In this document: positions 1 to 9,760 of the stretch, one piece after another
Layout of the letters: every line of letters starts with the position of its first letter
How positions within the stretch are numbered: the first letter of the stretch is position 1
Position numbers and translations under genes: made by a program
Source of the DNA: CAITWD01 sp963842065
GTDB lineage: Bacteria; Actinomycetota; Thermoleophilia; Miltoncostaeales; Miltoncostaeaceae
NCBI GenBank assembly: GCA_963842065.1
Contig: CAWJEW010000007.1
Location: forward strand, 62,001-126,000
Length of the DNA stretch: 64,000 nucleotides
Reading direction: 5' to 3'
Notes under the pieces: model-generated
What the model was told of the DNA's origin: nothing
The model's input: the letters and a program-made list of their open reading frames with translations, nothing else
Database searches by the model: none

Positions 1-146
1 TCGACTGTGAACGCAAAGATGCGGATCGCGGACTTGACCTGCGTCCCGTCGGCGCACCGCAGCGTGTACTGCCACAGGTCGAAGGGGTCATCAGGCGACC
101 TGATGTTCTTGGGTTCGGGCGGGTCCCCGCGGCTGACCGGTCGCAT
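1..146 (-). CDS. Partial hypothetical protein, C-terminus beyond window
   Basis: Reading the minus strand from an ATG at 146 gives an open frame of 48 codons that runs off the left edge. The translated segment has a natural composition (for example DDPFDLWQYTLRCADGTQV), unlike the arginine- and serine-rich shadow frames around it. A stop lies in the same frame near 200, so the start must be within 146-200; there is no convincing ribosome binding site. I do not recognise the family. It could also be an N-terminal remnant, since the neighbourhood is full of broken genes. Confidence 0.35.
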   Translation of the reverse strand, partial: MRPVSRGDPPEPKNIRSPDDPFDLWQYTLRCADGTQVKSAIRIFAFTV

Positions 147-493
147 CGGCGACCAGTCTGACTCCCGAGGGAATGGCTGTCGAGAGCCATACCGAGCGTA
201 CTAGACGTCGACCAGATTTGGTAACCCGCGCCGGGGCTCGCTTCGCGGTCTCCGGCGGTGCCAGGGATGACCGAGGATGCACGGCGCGTGCACACCCTGG
301 TGCTCCCCCCAGGATTCGGCGGGCGCGGCCTCAGGGCTCGTGCAGTGGATGGTTTTGGTCGATGAAGGAGAACTGGCTCGTAGTCGGGATGAGCCCGGGC
401 GATTCACCGCAGACAAGCGAGACGCGCAATGACCATCCGGCGTGCCAGCATCGCAATCGCAGCGGCAGGCGCCCTCGCACTATGGAGGGCACC
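147..493. other. Gap with no supported gene
   Basis: The frames that stay open here are arginine- and serine-rich shadows without ribosome binding sites. I see no RNA gene, repeat or recognisable promoter. Confidence 0.4.
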
Positions 494-661
494 ATGTCCC
501 GCTCGATAACGTCCAAACTCTTCCGCGCTGCCCGGCTCAGCGCCGACGCGCGCAGCGTCGAACGCGGGACCGAGGTTAAGCGGGCCACCCACATTGTCGA
601 AGGAAGAGCACTCGGCCGCGTTGGCTTTTGGCGGCTCTTGTGGGGAGGTGGTCGGCGATGA
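494..661 (+). CDS. Small basic hypothetical protein (55 aa)
   Basis: An ATG at 494 is preceded by GGAGGGCACC, a good ribosome binding site, and the frame runs 55 codons to TGA. The product is strongly basic, begins MSRSITSKLFRAARLSADAR and ends in a tryptophan-containing RVGFWRLLWGGG tail, so it could bind nucleic acid or sit at the membrane surface. It resembles the short conserved basic proteins common in GC-rich actinomycetes, but I cannot assign a function. A longer in-frame extension upstream lacks coding character, so the ATG beside the binding site is preferred. It stands alone, with no neighbour close enough to form an operon. Confidence 0.55.
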   Translation: MSRSITSKLFRAARLSADARSVERGTEVKRATHIVEGRALGRVGFWRLLWGGGRR

Positions 662-836
662 CGGCGGCCGGACCTATGGGCCCAGAAGCGCGAGAACGCC
701 CGCAGATGCCGTGAACACCAAGGAAGAGAATGCTCTCCAGAACCGGCACTACTGGACCGACAATCGAGAGCCAGGCGCCGCGCTTGGAAGACTGCGTCGC
801 CTCGCGGATCCCATCGTCTCCTCCGGACGCCCACAC

Positions 837-1766
837 CTAAGTGCGCTGACTGGGGCGAGCGATCCGAGCGGCGGGCGCACCAGGTGCCACGAAGGCCGAC
901 AGCTGCAGCAGCTCGCCCTCGAGCTCCAACCCCGAGCCGCGACAGCCATTGCCGCGCAGCCGGACATCGTCGCCGCGCCCAGCCGACGGTCGACGCGTGG
1001 CCGTCGCCTGAGCAAGCGCGGACACAAAGCCCTCGACCCGTTCGGGCGACATCGCAACCCCGCTGGGGCGCTCGAGCGCGTCAAGCAGATACCCATCTAG
1101 GAGCTTTGGATACAGCCGCGCGAACGCCGCCGGGCGTGACACCCAGTCGAGGCAGAGCGTTTCCGTCCCGAGGGCAAGTAGTGCACCTGACTGTCCGGTC
1201 ACAAGCGGGAACGCCGCACGCAGCTCGCCAAGGTCGTGCTCGCGGGCGCGAAACACGTCCGCCTGGGCAGCTGTCGGCGAGTCGACGCGGTGCCGGTTTG
1301 CCGTGGCGGCGACGGCATCCCAGACCTCGCGCTGGGCGATGCCGCGCGCAAAGGGCTCGGCTTCAAGCTGCGCGGCTTTGCGTGAGCGCACCTCCGGGGA
1401 CGCGGTGTGCGACGCGGCGGTGAACGCCTCGGACTGCGTGTGCCAGCGGCCTTGCTCGACGCACGAGACCGGGATCCGTGTCTGGCTCTTGGCGCCGACG
1501 AGCACGGTCACGTTGAGGATCCGGTTTTGCTTTGCGCCGACCAGTTCCTCGCCGTCGTAGAGCAGCACGTCGGTCACAAGCGGATTCGCCACAGCGAGCT
1601 CCGGAACAGATCCGGCCGTGTCGATCTCCGTGACGCGCAGCCCGAGCGGCAGGGCCTCATCGAGGGTGAGGTAGGCAGCCTCGGGCGCGCGGCGTGGGAA
1701 CAGTGGCGTGATGACGACGCCTCGGTGCTCTACCGGGTCGCCGAGCTGGATGTTGGTCTCGATCAT
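837..1766 (-). CDS. ARPP-1 family protein (309 aa)
   Basis: The N-terminal two thirds carry the hallmark of the ARPP-1 (ARG/rhodanese/phosphatase-associated) family: LLYDGEELVGAKQNRILN at roughly residues 68-85, followed by VSCVEQGRW. The family is widespread, often near stress or signalling genes, and has no established biochemistry. The start at 1766 is supported by AAAAGGAG eight bases upstream. The last 50 or so residues are low-complexity and arginine-rich, so the native C-terminus may have been replaced or extended. It is divergent from the ECF sigma gene 93 bases away, so the two promoters share one intergenic region. Confidence 0.8.
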   Translation of the reverse strand: MIETNIQLGDPVEHRGVVITPLFPRRAPEAAYLTLDEALPLGLRVTEIDTAGSVPELAVANPLVTDVLLYDGEELVGAKQNRILNVTVLVGAKSQTRIPVSCVEQGRWHTQSEAFTAASHTASPEVRSRKAAQLEAEPFARGIAQREVWDAVAATANRHRVDSPTAAQADVFRAREHDLGELRAAFPLVTGQSGALLALGTETLCLDWVSRPAAFARLYPKLLDGYLLDALERPSGVAMSPERVEGFVSALAQATATRRPSAGRGDDVRLRGNGCRGSGLELEGELLQLSAFVAPGAPAARIARPSQRT

Positions 1767-1859
1767 GGTGTGGCTCCTTTTCGATTCTGATGAGAAGTCA
1801 CGCTGTGACGGGCGGGGTCTTACGCCTGCCGCGCGTAGGATGGAAATCTGCCTCCAGCG

Positions 1860-2381
1860 ATGACCTCACCGAGCCGCGATGACTGGGATGCCGAGGACAC
1901 TCGGCTACGGGATGCGGGCGACCTCGAAGGGCTCCTGGCCCGCTATGTCGAGACGATCGACGGACGCTGCCGGGCCAAGATCTGGAACGAGTACGACGCG
2001 CAGGACGTTGCCCAGCGGGTGCTCTTTCGTCTCTGGAAGGAGCTCACCTCGGGCAAGCGCTATCGGGCGCCGTTTCGCGTGGTCGTGCATCAGGTGATCG
2101 GCTGGACGATCAAGGGGTACTTCGGTGCACCTGCCGAGCCTGACCCGCTCGACGACCGGGACGCGCCGACAGGTGGCGGCCTCGCTGAGATCGAGGAGCG
2201 CCTTACGCTTGATCGCCTGTTCGCAGAACTCACCGAGAAAGAGCGGCGCATCTTCGTGCTGCGCTACCTCGAGGGCGTCGATATCGCAGAGATCGCAGCG
2301 AGCGAGGGTGTGACGCGCAACGCGATCGACCAGGCGCTTCATCGGGGGCACGAGAAACTGCGAGGCTTGGCCGATGTCTGA
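1860..2381 (+). CDS. ECF-type RNA polymerase sigma factor (173 aa)
   Basis: This is a sigma-70 family protein of ECF size. Region 2 spans about residues 25-85 (YDAQDVAQRVLFRLWKEL matches the core-binding and -10 recognition helices). Region 4 spans about 110-168 (LTEKERRIFVLRYLEGVDIAEIAA is the typical region 4 start, followed by a helix-turn-helix with GVTRNAIDQALHRGHEKL). It would direct RNA polymerase to a small regulon, probably including its own operon. The next gene overlaps by eight bases, implying coupled translation of a likely regulatory partner. No transmembrane anti-sigma factor is present, so control differs from a classical membrane ECF/anti-sigma pair. The ATG at 1860 lacks a strong ribosome binding site and a leaderless mRNA is possible. 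Confidence 0.85.
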   Translation: MTSPSRDDWDAEDTRLRDAGDLEGLLARYVETIDGRCRAKIWNEYDAQDVAQRVLFRLWKELTSGKRYRAPFRVVVHQVIGWTIKGYFGAPAEPDPLDDRDAPTGGGLAEIEERLTLDRLFAELTEKERRIFVLRYLEGVDIAEIAASEGVTRNAIDQALHRGHEKLRGLADV

Positions 2382-2928
2382 GCCCGTCGACGCGCTGTTC
2401 GATGAGTTCGCGGCGGCCTTTGCTCGTGGCGAGCGACCCGAGGTGCTCGGCTATCTTGGCCGCGCCGGCGAGGGTGCTGGCGAACTCGCCGCGCTGATCG
2501 ATGCGTATCTCGTCGTGGCCGTCCCGCCGCCGCCGAGTGAGGCCGCCCGTCGCCGGGTGCGCGCGCTCATCCCCGAGCAGACGCTGCGCGATCTGCGAAC
2601 AAAGGCGGGGCTCAAACGTGACCGGCTCGTGGACGAGATCCTCGCGGCGTTCTCGATCAACCCCGTCAAACGCAAGCGCGTCAAGAACTACTACCGCGAG
2701 CTCGAGGCGGGCCTGCTCGACCCGGCCGGGGTCAGCCCGCGGCTCTGGGCGCTCCTCGGCCGATTGCTCAGTGCGGACCCGTCGGTGCTGATCGGCGCGG
2801 CGCGCCCAGCGCCGATCACCCAGTCCGCATTCCTGAGCTCCGAGGTGGCCATGGAGGCCGCAGCGCCCGCGCCCGGACGGGCCGACGAGCCGGACGATGT
2901 CGATCGCCTGTTCCTTTCCGGTCGCTGA
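2374..2928 (+). CDS. HTH-like regulator paired with the ECF sigma factor (184 aa)
   Basis: The start ATG at 2374 lies inside the sigma gene (8-base overlap). Residues 1-60 form an acidic helical segment. Residues 68-130 look like an XRE-type helix-turn-helix: QTLRDLRTKAGLKRDRLVDE, then a lysine/arginine-rich recognition helix (NPVKRKRVKNYYRELEAG). The tail after about 145 is alanine/proline-rich. The arrangement suggests it modulates the sigma factor or the same promoters, but I do not know a named family. It is followed 17 bases later by the beginning of a third gene that is cut off, so the original operon was at least tricistronic. Confidence 0.7.
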   Translation: MSEPVDALFDEFAAAFARGERPEVLGYLGRAGEGAGELAALIDAYLVVAVPPPPSEAARRRVRALIPEQTLRDLRTKAGLKRDRLVDEILAAFSINPVKRKRVKNYYRELEAGLLDPAGVSPRLWALLGRLLSADPSVLIGAARPAPITQSAFLSSEVAMEAAAPAPGRADEPDDVDRLFLSGR

Positions 2929-2945
2929 CGTCGGAGAATCACGGC

Positions 2946-3024
2946 ATGCCGGGTCCTCCGAGGGCCCGCGCGCCGCGGGCGGGCAGTTACGAGGAGTGGG
3001 CTGGCCGGCAGCTCGTCAGGCGCG
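2946..3024 (+). pseudogene. N-terminal stub of the third gene of the sigma/HTH operon
   Basis: An ATG at 2946 is preceded by GGAGAATCACGGC, a good ribosome binding site, and opens a frame starting MPGPPRARAPRAGSYEEWAG. Coding character is lost around 3016-3020, exactly where the stop of the oppositely oriented helicase fragment begins, which marks a rearrangement junction. About 25 residues remain, too few to name the product. Operons with this sigma-HTH order sometimes carry a metallopeptidase next; that is a guess only. Confidence 0.45.
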
Positions 3025-3340
3025 TTCAGGAATGCGCGCCTCCACAAGCTCGGTGAACCGACAGACGGCGTTTACGAGTCTCATTTGCTCGACCGTCTTG
3101 CAGTCGGCGTCGAGGAGGGCCGGTGCGCACGCGAGTACGACACGGCACTGAGCGCGTGAGGTGGCGACATTGACGCGGTGCCGGTCGAAGGCCAAGTCTA
3201 TCCCGCGGGGAGCGTCCTCGGCCGATGAGCTCGCCATCGAGACGATCACGATGGGCGCCTGCTGCCCCTGGAACTTGTCGACGGTGCCGACACGCACGCC
3301 GTCCGGTGAGTTCGCGTGGCCTTTGTAATCGAGTGCGATA
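3016..3340 (-). pseudogene. C-terminal fragment of a superfamily I (DNA2/NAM7-type) helicase
   Basis: The minus strand encodes the end of an AAA_12-type helicase domain: VGTVDKFQGQQAPIVIVSM is motif V with the adjoining strand, RHRVNVATSRAQCRVVLACA is motif VI, and the C-terminal helix reads QMRLVNAVCRFTELVE. Motifs I-IV, several hundred residues, are missing. Upstream of about 3340 the frame becomes unrelated low-complexity sequence, so the gene was truncated at its 5' side. The stop (TCA at 3016-3018 on the plus strand) coincides with the broken sigma operon. The fragment cannot be an active helicase. Confidence 0.7.
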
Positions 3341-3349
3341 CTCCAACCT

Positions 3350-3714
3350 GTGCCCGATCCCACCCGCCTGCCGGCGGAGACCAAGCGCACCGCAGCGCTG
3401 CTGGGCGACGCTCGCTCGGTGCTGCGCCGGGTCGACAAGCTGGCCGCAACGGCGGTCGCCATTGACGATCCCGCCCTCCCCCAGATCGCCGAGGTGCGAA
3501 GCGCCGTTGAGCGGCTCGTAAGACAACTGGGGCGTCGCCTGGAGGCCGAACAACGCCAGATGAAGCGGGCGGGGGCGGGAACACGGTCATCGAGGTCAAC
3601 CTGACCATGCAGGGGGCGGTCTACGGCGACATCAACGAGGCCCTGAACGCGACGGGGCGCCAGCTCGCCACGGTGCTCCTGCCCGCGGCCGGGACCAGGC
3701 TGTCAGCGCGATGA
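3350..3714 (+). pseudogene. Phage-like small protein spanning two frames
   Basis: The first frame (3350-3604, GTG start) encodes a helical protein with repeated lysine/arginine and leucine positions (RSAVERLVRQLGRRLEAEQR). At about 3570-3580, within a G-rich run, the coding character moves to another frame that reads NTVIEVNLTMQGAVYGDIN and ends LPAAGTRLSAR at 3714. Its TGA overlaps the ATG of the next fragment. The tight overlaps with downstream phage genes suggest a tail or structural gene set. A frameshift mutation or a programmed slip over the G-run would both explain it. Function is unknown. Confidence 0.4.
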
Positions 3715-3917
3715 CCGCACCGCCCAACCTGCGCCTGTCGATCACTCTCCCCGGCGGCACGTGGATCCTGGGACCCCACCGGGTGATCTGCGGGGATGCG
3801 ACCGATCCCGGTAAGCAGGTGGTAACCGGCGGATCTGCCGATGAGGTGCCCGCAAAAGCCGACAAGTCGGCGCCGCGAACACGCGGTCGGCGGCCTACCA
3901 GCAGGACTTTTGTGTGA
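3711..3917 (+). pseudogene. N-terminal fragment of a phage DNA methylase
   Basis: The start ATGA overlaps the preceding stop. The first 30 residues include the segment GTWILGPHRVICGDATDP, which is the beginning of the catalytic domain of phage DNA-modification methylases of the ParB-methylase type, where the D-containing turn precedes the SAM-binding core. After that the frame turns to unrelated basic sequence and stops at 3917, so the catalytic DPPY-type motif is absent and no activity is expected. It overlaps the GTG start of the following terminase-like gene. Confidence 0.5.
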
Positions 3918-4345
3918 GCCAATCCCCGGAAGAGACGGTCCGCGAGGAGCGCCGGGAGCAGGTCGAGCGGCTCATAGTCGCCCGGACCTCCGCCCGCCGG
4001 ATGACGGCGACACTCGGGGTCAGCCATCCGGCGATCCTTGCGGACATGAAGGTCATCCGGCGACGGTGGAAGGAGCGCCACGTCGCCGAGTACGACGCCC
4101 ACATCTTGAACGACGTGGAGGCGCTCGCCGCAATGCAGTCGGTGATGATGCCCAAGGCGCTCGCGGGTGACCGCCTGGCGGTCGACCGAGTGCTTGCGGT
4201 CCTCGATCACCGCGCCAGGCTGCTCGGGCTCTACGCGCCGGTCGAGAAGCCGACCGAGGTCGTCTCCCGTGATGCGCTGCTGCGAGCCGTCGAAGAATGG
4301 GAGGCGGACGTTGCCAGGCGCAAGGCCGATCTCGGTCTCGATTAG
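3914..4345 (+). CDS. Phage terminase small-subunit-like HTH protein (143 aa)
   Basis: A GTG start at 3914 overlaps the previous stop. Residues 10-60 form a helix-turn-helix (ARTSARRMTATLGVSHPAIL), and the rest is helical and charged (MKVIRRRWKERHVAEYDAHI). Position directly before a large terminase fragment and the size match small terminase subunits, which recognise the phage packaging site. The gene itself appears intact. A general HTH regulator from phage is the alternative. It overlaps the start region of the next gene by about 35 bases in another frame, as is typical of phage packaging genes. Confidence 0.55.
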   Translation: MSQSPEETVREERREQVERLIVARTSARRMTATLGVSHPAILADMKVIRRRWKERHVAEYDAHILNDVEALAAMQSVMMPKALAGDRLAVDRVLAVLDHRARLLGLYAPVEKPTEVVSRDALLRAVEEWEADVARRKADLGLD

Positions 4346-4800
4346 GACCACAGCCGAGACCGCCGCGCGGCTGAGGAGACTCCGCGAGGACGAGCGACGC
4401 ATCGCCGAAGCCGCTGCGCCGCCCTACACCCCCCGCGACTGGTACTGCGACCGCAAGACGTGTAACGGCCAGCCCCATGACGGCATGGGCAAGCACGCCC
4501 GCTCATCCCAGCGTCCGCCTGACGACTGGCCCCGGACCATCTTCTGGAGGGGCGGCCGGGGCGGCGGTAAGACGCGGTGCGCGAGCAACGCGCTCGCGAC
4601 CCTGATCGTCGACCACTGGGATGAGGCACGCGAGTGGGCGGTCGTCGCCCCGACCGCCGGCGACGCGCGCACGGTCTGCATGGAGTCGATCGAATCCGGG
4701 CTCCTGGTCGCATTGGGCGCGAAGGTGGTCTCGGGCGGGACGCTGCTGGACAACGGCCCGTACATCGCCTCGTATTCCAAGACGACCGCGACGCCCCCTT
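4311..4800 (+). pseudogene. Terminase large subunit, N-terminal ATPase part only
   Basis: A likely TTG start at 4311 opens the frame. It contains a Walker A motif, FWRGGRGGGKTRCASNALAT, about residues 83-102, followed by the strand EWAVVAPTAGDARTVCMES typical of the terminase ATPase domain (DNA translocation motor of tailed phages). Beyond about 4790 the frame loses similarity and turns into arginine/serine-rich sequence, so the Walker B and nuclease parts are missing. The truncation meets the end of an unrelated alcohol dehydrogenase gene. A terminase nuclease half is found on the opposite strand near 24 kb. Confidence 0.65.
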
Positions 4801-4934
4801 CGACAAGGAGCGCGCTCAGCCTGGCCAGACTCCGCATGCCGCACCTACGCGATCACAAGTGGCGGCCAGCGGCCAGTCTAGTGCCCCGGACAAGCTCGCG
4901 CCATCTGATCACGTCGATGAATGCTTCGCCGCGC

Positions 4935-5987
4935 TCATCTCGAAGGCGTCAGCACCACCTTCAAGGTCCCCGTTTCTTCAGCACGTCCGAACGTTTCATA
5001 CGCGCTGAGGAACTCATCGAGCTCGAACCGCCGGGTTACGAAGCGGCCGACGCCAAGCTGGCGTGATGCCACGAGCCGCAGGAGCGCCGGAATCGAGTAC
5101 GTGTCGACAAGCCCTGTCGTGATGGTGACATCCTTTGCCGAAAGCTCCTCGAGACGCGCCGCCGCCTCCTCCCCGTGCACCCGAACGCCGATATAGGCAA
5201 CATGTCCGCCGGGGCGGACGAGCTGGGCGGCGAGCTCAAAGCTCGCCGGCATTCCAACCGCTTCGATGGCGACATCAACCCCGCGGCCACCGGTTAGCGA
5301 ATGGATCGCCGCCAGCGCGTCCTGCGTGCCGTTGTTGACGGTGACGTCCGCACCGAACCGGCGCGCGGCCTCCAAACGACTGTCGGCGAGGTCCAACGCG
5401 ATGACGTGGCCCGGACTGAAAAGGCGCGCGCACATGATCGCCGCGAGGCCGATCGGGCCGGAGCCAACGACGGCGACGGTGTCGCCGGGGCGAACGGTTC
5501 CGTTCAGCACGCCGACCTCGTATGACGTGGGAATGATGTCGGCCAGCATGAGGGTCTCTTCATCGCTCGACTCCGCTGGCACCGGGTATGTGGACGTGTC
5601 AGCAAACGGGACGCGTACATACTCGGCCTGCGTCCCGTCGATCAGATGACCGAGGATCCACCCGCCCCCGCCAATACACTGTCCGTATCGCCCTTCGCGG
5701 CACGGACTGCAGGCGCCGCAGGCCGTGATGCACGAGACCAGGACGCGATCGCCAGGACGCATGGTCTTGACGCCCCCGCCGACCGTCTCCACGGTCCCCA
5801 CGGCCTCGTGGCCAAGGATGCGGCCGTCTGTCACCTTCGGAACGTGGCCCTTCAGGATCTGCAGGTCCGTCCCGCAGATCGTCACCGCGTCGACGCACAC
5901 AATGACGTCCGTGTCGGCCTCGATGGTCGGCTTGGGTGACTCTTCCCAGGCGATGTCGCCCGGGCCGTGATACACCAGAGCCTTCAC
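4935..5987 (-). CDS. Zinc-dependent alcohol dehydrogenase, MDR family (350 aa)
   Basis: A medium-chain dehydrogenase/reductase. The catalytic zinc ligands are Cys38 (TICGTDLQ) and His60-Glu61 (GHEAVG). The structural zinc lobe is CGACSPCREGRYGQC with four cysteines. The Rossmann NAD(P) site is VVGSGPIGLAA, and the acidic residue after strand 2 (ALDLADSR) suggests NAD. The start is moved to the GTG at 5987 because GGAGG sits nine bases upstream and the protein then begins KALVYHGPGD, the usual family N-terminus; an ATG 30 bases earlier has no binding site. It would oxidise or reduce a secondary alcohol, polyol or threonine-like substrate; the specific one cannot be read. It stands alone between phage debris and a gene-poor stretch. 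Confidence 0.88.
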   Translation of the reverse strand: MKALVYHGPGDIAWEESPKPTIEADTDVIVCVDAVTICGTDLQILKGHVPKVTDGRILGHEAVGTVETVGGGVKTMRPGDRVLVSCITACGACSPCREGRYGQCIGGGGWILGHLIDGTQAEYVRVPFADTSTYPVPAESSDEETLMLADIIPTSYEVGVLNGTVRPGDTVAVVGSGPIGLAAIMCARLFSPGHVIALDLADSRLEAARRFGADVTVNNGTQDALAAIHSLTGGRGVDVAIEAVGMPASFELAAQLVRPGGHVAYIGVRVHGEEAAARLEELSAKDVTITTGLVDTYSIPALLRLVASRQLGVGRFVTRRFELDEFLSAYETFGRAEETGTLKVVLTPSR

Positions 5988-7287
5988 CGCTCCCGCCTCC
6001 TGCTTCGTGGTCGCCAACGCAGCGGTCCATTCGTGGGCCCGGGGGTACCGGCGTAGCTATCCCCCGAGAGCGGGCCCGCGGACCTGAGTGGCCTCACCTC
6101 TGCAACCAGCACCGCTACAACATCGCATCGGCGGCCCGACCGCAAGCCGCGTAAACGACCTATCTGGTAAGTGCAGCTAGTCCGCACGGCCGCAAGACGG
6201 GCGGTCCGCCGCCCTATGCGCCCCAGACCACCTGCCCGACCTCGGGTCGTCTCGGCCGAGACGGCTGGCGGCGCGTCGTCAAAGGGAATGAGGGCGGGGT
6301 AGCGGGCACACTCGCCTCGGCGTCTGGGGTGGCTTCGTGCGCTGGAGCGACTAGACACGTTCTTTTTCGGCAGATCGCCGTGACCCTGCAACAGGTCCTG
6401 CCTCGGGGTGTTTGGGCCCCCGCGGTTCGCGCCCATCGCCTCTAATGGTTGCGTCGGGCCGCGACCGATCCCACCTGGTGACCGATTCGCCCTCTCGTTC
6501 GGCGACGGCTGCTCCTTCGAGCACGGCGTCGGCACCAACGACGGGCAGGGAACGCTCACGCTGATGTCGCACACGGCCAGCTAAGAGCGCACCGCGCTGG
6601 CTGGTCGAGGACCCACACCACTCCGGCAGCCCCATCTGAGCCGCACAAGATCGACGACAGGCCCGCACCGCACCGGAGGATAGGTACCGCTCGCGTAACA
6701 CCGTGTAAGCCTCGTCGGACGGGGAGTTACGCTTCTCGCTTTTTGGGGGTTGGCTAGCCGCTACGAGCGACCGATCACGCATCCGCGGTCGATCGAGCCG
6801 GTGCGGTTTCACGGGATTGGGGCCGCACCGGCGCGCTCGTCCAGACAGGTGCGGCGCCCCTCCGGCGGGTTCCCCCAAACGCGCTCGGAGGGGCGCCGCA
6901 TCGCAGGCTGGTCGGTGTGAAATCTACCGCCTGGGGTAGTCACCCACTAGCCGCATTCTCGGCTCGTTGGGCAAGTTTCTTGACGGTAAATGCCCTGAGG
7001 TCGCATCCGGGGTTGGGATGATCGGCTAGAAAGAACGCGGAGAAGGCGCGATGGCGGTTGCGCATGTGCACGCAAGCGCGACCCGGGAGCAAGGACCACG
7101 CCGGCGGACCCACGCCGACCCTGACGCTAGAACGGCGGACAGACGGCGCGGTCCAGGCACCGGTCCATTCAGGTGGTCCTTGGCGTCGACGCCCATTCAT
7201 CGCCGCACTCCCCGTCAGGAGGACGACGGTCGCGCCTTCTCCGCATCGTCGGTGGCCGCGTCAAGGGGCCGGGGCGCTGACGCTGCT
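5988..7287. other. Gene-poor stretch
   Basis: No frame here has convincing protein character or ribosome binding sites. Several long arginine/proline-rich frames on both strands are typical shadows of GC-rich noncoding DNA. One strong hairpin lies at 6850-6900. The region probably represents decayed mobile DNA between the dehydrogenase and the methylase remnant. Confidence 0.4.
6850..6900. terminator. Strong hairpin, possible terminator
   Basis: TGCGGCGCCCCTCC at 6850-6863 is perfectly complementary to GGAGGGGCGCCGCA at 6887-6900, a 14-bp G/C-rich stem with a 23-base loop. There is no T-tract on either side, as often seen for actinomycete terminators. No intact gene clearly ends at it, so its role is uncertain. 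Confidence 0.35.
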
Positions 7288-7650
7288 TCAGCGAGTTACC
7301 TGTTGCGCGGCCGCCGCCAGCGCCACCTGGGCCCAGCGCAGATCGCTCTCGGCCAGCAGAGCCTCGCGGGCAGGCGCGGGGAGCACGCCCTCGAGCGCGG
7401 TGAGCGCCTCGCGGGCCCTCCCGCGCTCGGGTGCGGCCAGCCGACGCGGCCGGACCTCCCGTACCTGCCAGCGCACGCCGGCCGGCAGCTGGGGACGATC
7501 CCCGGCACCACGGCTCATGAGGAACTTGCCGCGGATGCCGGTACGCAACTGCACCAGGCGCTCCAGGTCGCGGGGCTCAAAGCGCGGTGCGTCAAATCGC
7601 TGGCTGCGCGCCGACGGGTAGGGCGGGTCCAGATAGAAGAACGTGCCCGG
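7288..7650 (-). pseudogene. C-terminal half of a D12-class adenine DNA methyltransferase
   Basis: Reading minus from about 7650, the frame gives GTFFYLDPPYPSARSQRFD with the DPPY motif (motif IV) of N6-adenine methyltransferases. It continues EPRDLERLVQLRTGIRGKFL, which matches the helix and strand after the catalytic motif in D12 enzymes, and ends at a stop at 7288. Upstream the frame remains open but shows no SAM-binding motif I, so the N-terminal half appears lost or scrambled. No restriction endonuclease gene is adjacent. A phage origin is likely given the neighbours. Confidence 0.55.
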
Positions 7651-8051
7651 GGCGCCTCGTGCTCGAGGGGGGCTCGCCGGCTCGCGGGGCCGGTCCGGCG
7701 TCCGGCTCGGTTCAGTCGCCCCGAGAGGCTCGGGGCATCGGCGCGCGTGGCGCGGATCCCTCCCTGGTGCGCCTTGTGCAGCGGCAGCGCGAAGCAGGCC
7801 GGTAACACGGGGCCGCGACGTGTGCGCACCGAGCAGCTGCCCGGCGCGGATGATCGCGTCCGCATTTCGTCACGCACGGGCCAGCCCCTCGCCCACGGCA
7901 GCGAGACGAAACGCGGCAGCGGGTGCGCGCGGTTCGTGGCGTCCTGCTCGGCTGCGCTACGTTCTCCTTGACGGGGTTCTCTGTTCTGGCCGTGGGGGGA
8001 CCGGCCCGCGCGATGCTCTACGGGCTACGGGACAACCCGAAGGTGAGCCAG
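7651..8051. other. Upstream region of the sigma factor gene, no clear gene
   Basis: Frames here are shadows. The open frame upstream of the sigma start (from 7923) includes a hydrophobic run but no ribosome binding site and is not part of the sigma family, so it is treated as leader DNA. Confidence 0.35.
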
Positions 8052-9134
<1,083 letters not shown>

Positions 9135-9294
9135 AGGCGCCCACTGCGCCCACCAGCGCAGGTAGGGCTCGGGGGAGTCCATTTCGTGTCGCGAGCGCGG
9201 CCCCTGGATGCGCACGCGACTCAGTCCGCTGCTGTCGGGCCGGATCGAGAGCGTCGGCGAAACGATCCGCTCGCTCGGCGTCTCGGAGAGGGGA

Positions 9295-9558
9295 CTACGC
9301 CTCGATTAGCATCACCACGGTCTCGGGCAGCACGCCGTCATACGCCATCGCCTCGGCCATCGCCGCGTTCCGCATTGCGCCCATGAGGACATCCATGTCG
9401 GCAACGTCCATGAGCACCGCCACCTGGGACGGGTTCTGCGGGTCGACGAACGTCCGGATGTTGGTGACGCCCAGGGGTCCGAAGACCTCTTCGCGCTTCG
9501 GTGAGGCAAGCCAATGGTCCTTGTCTTGCACCTGGTGATAGGCGATCACAGTGGGCAT
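9295..9558 (-). CDS. Conserved small hypothetical protein (87 aa)
   Basis: The ATG at 9558 is preceded by GGGAGACATC. The product begins MPTVIAYHQVQDKDHWLASP and contains FGPLGVTNIRTFVDPQNPSQ and VLMDVADMDVLM, an alternating strand/helix layout like a ferredoxin-like (dimeric alpha/beta barrel) fold. Proteins of this kind occur in GC-rich actinomycetes without known function. An upstream in-frame ATG would add a proline/arginine-rich leader without coding character and was rejected. It is convergent with the sigma gene. Confidence 0.75.
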   Translation of the reverse strand: MPTVIAYHQVQDKDHWLASPKREEVFGPLGVTNIRTFVDPQNPSQVAVLMDVADMDVLMGAMRNAAMAEAMAYDGVLPETVVMLIEA

Positions 9559-9760
9559 GATGTCTCCCCTGCGTCGTGGGCCCAGCGGCGCCGGACCGGG
9601 GGCAGATCCTATGCCTTGGTTCCTCCTGCCTTCAAGGTTGAGCGCGGGCGGCACGGGGGGGCGTGTTCGGGAGGCCCTTTCTGTCGACCCACTCCTCTTG
9701 CGTGATCCGCGGCGGCATGACCTTACGCTACTCGGACGGGCCTGCGACGTCGTGGGCTAG

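Noticed and set aside
6940..7200. Minus frame ending DLRAFTVKKLAQRAENAAS
   Set aside because: The last 40 residues look mildly protein-like, but there is no start site, family or conservation evidence.
7051..7971. Long plus-strand frames with arginine/proline-rich products upstream of the sigma gene
   Set aside because: No ribosome binding sites and low-complexity composition; they are shadows of GC-rich DNA and of the methylase remnant on the other strand.
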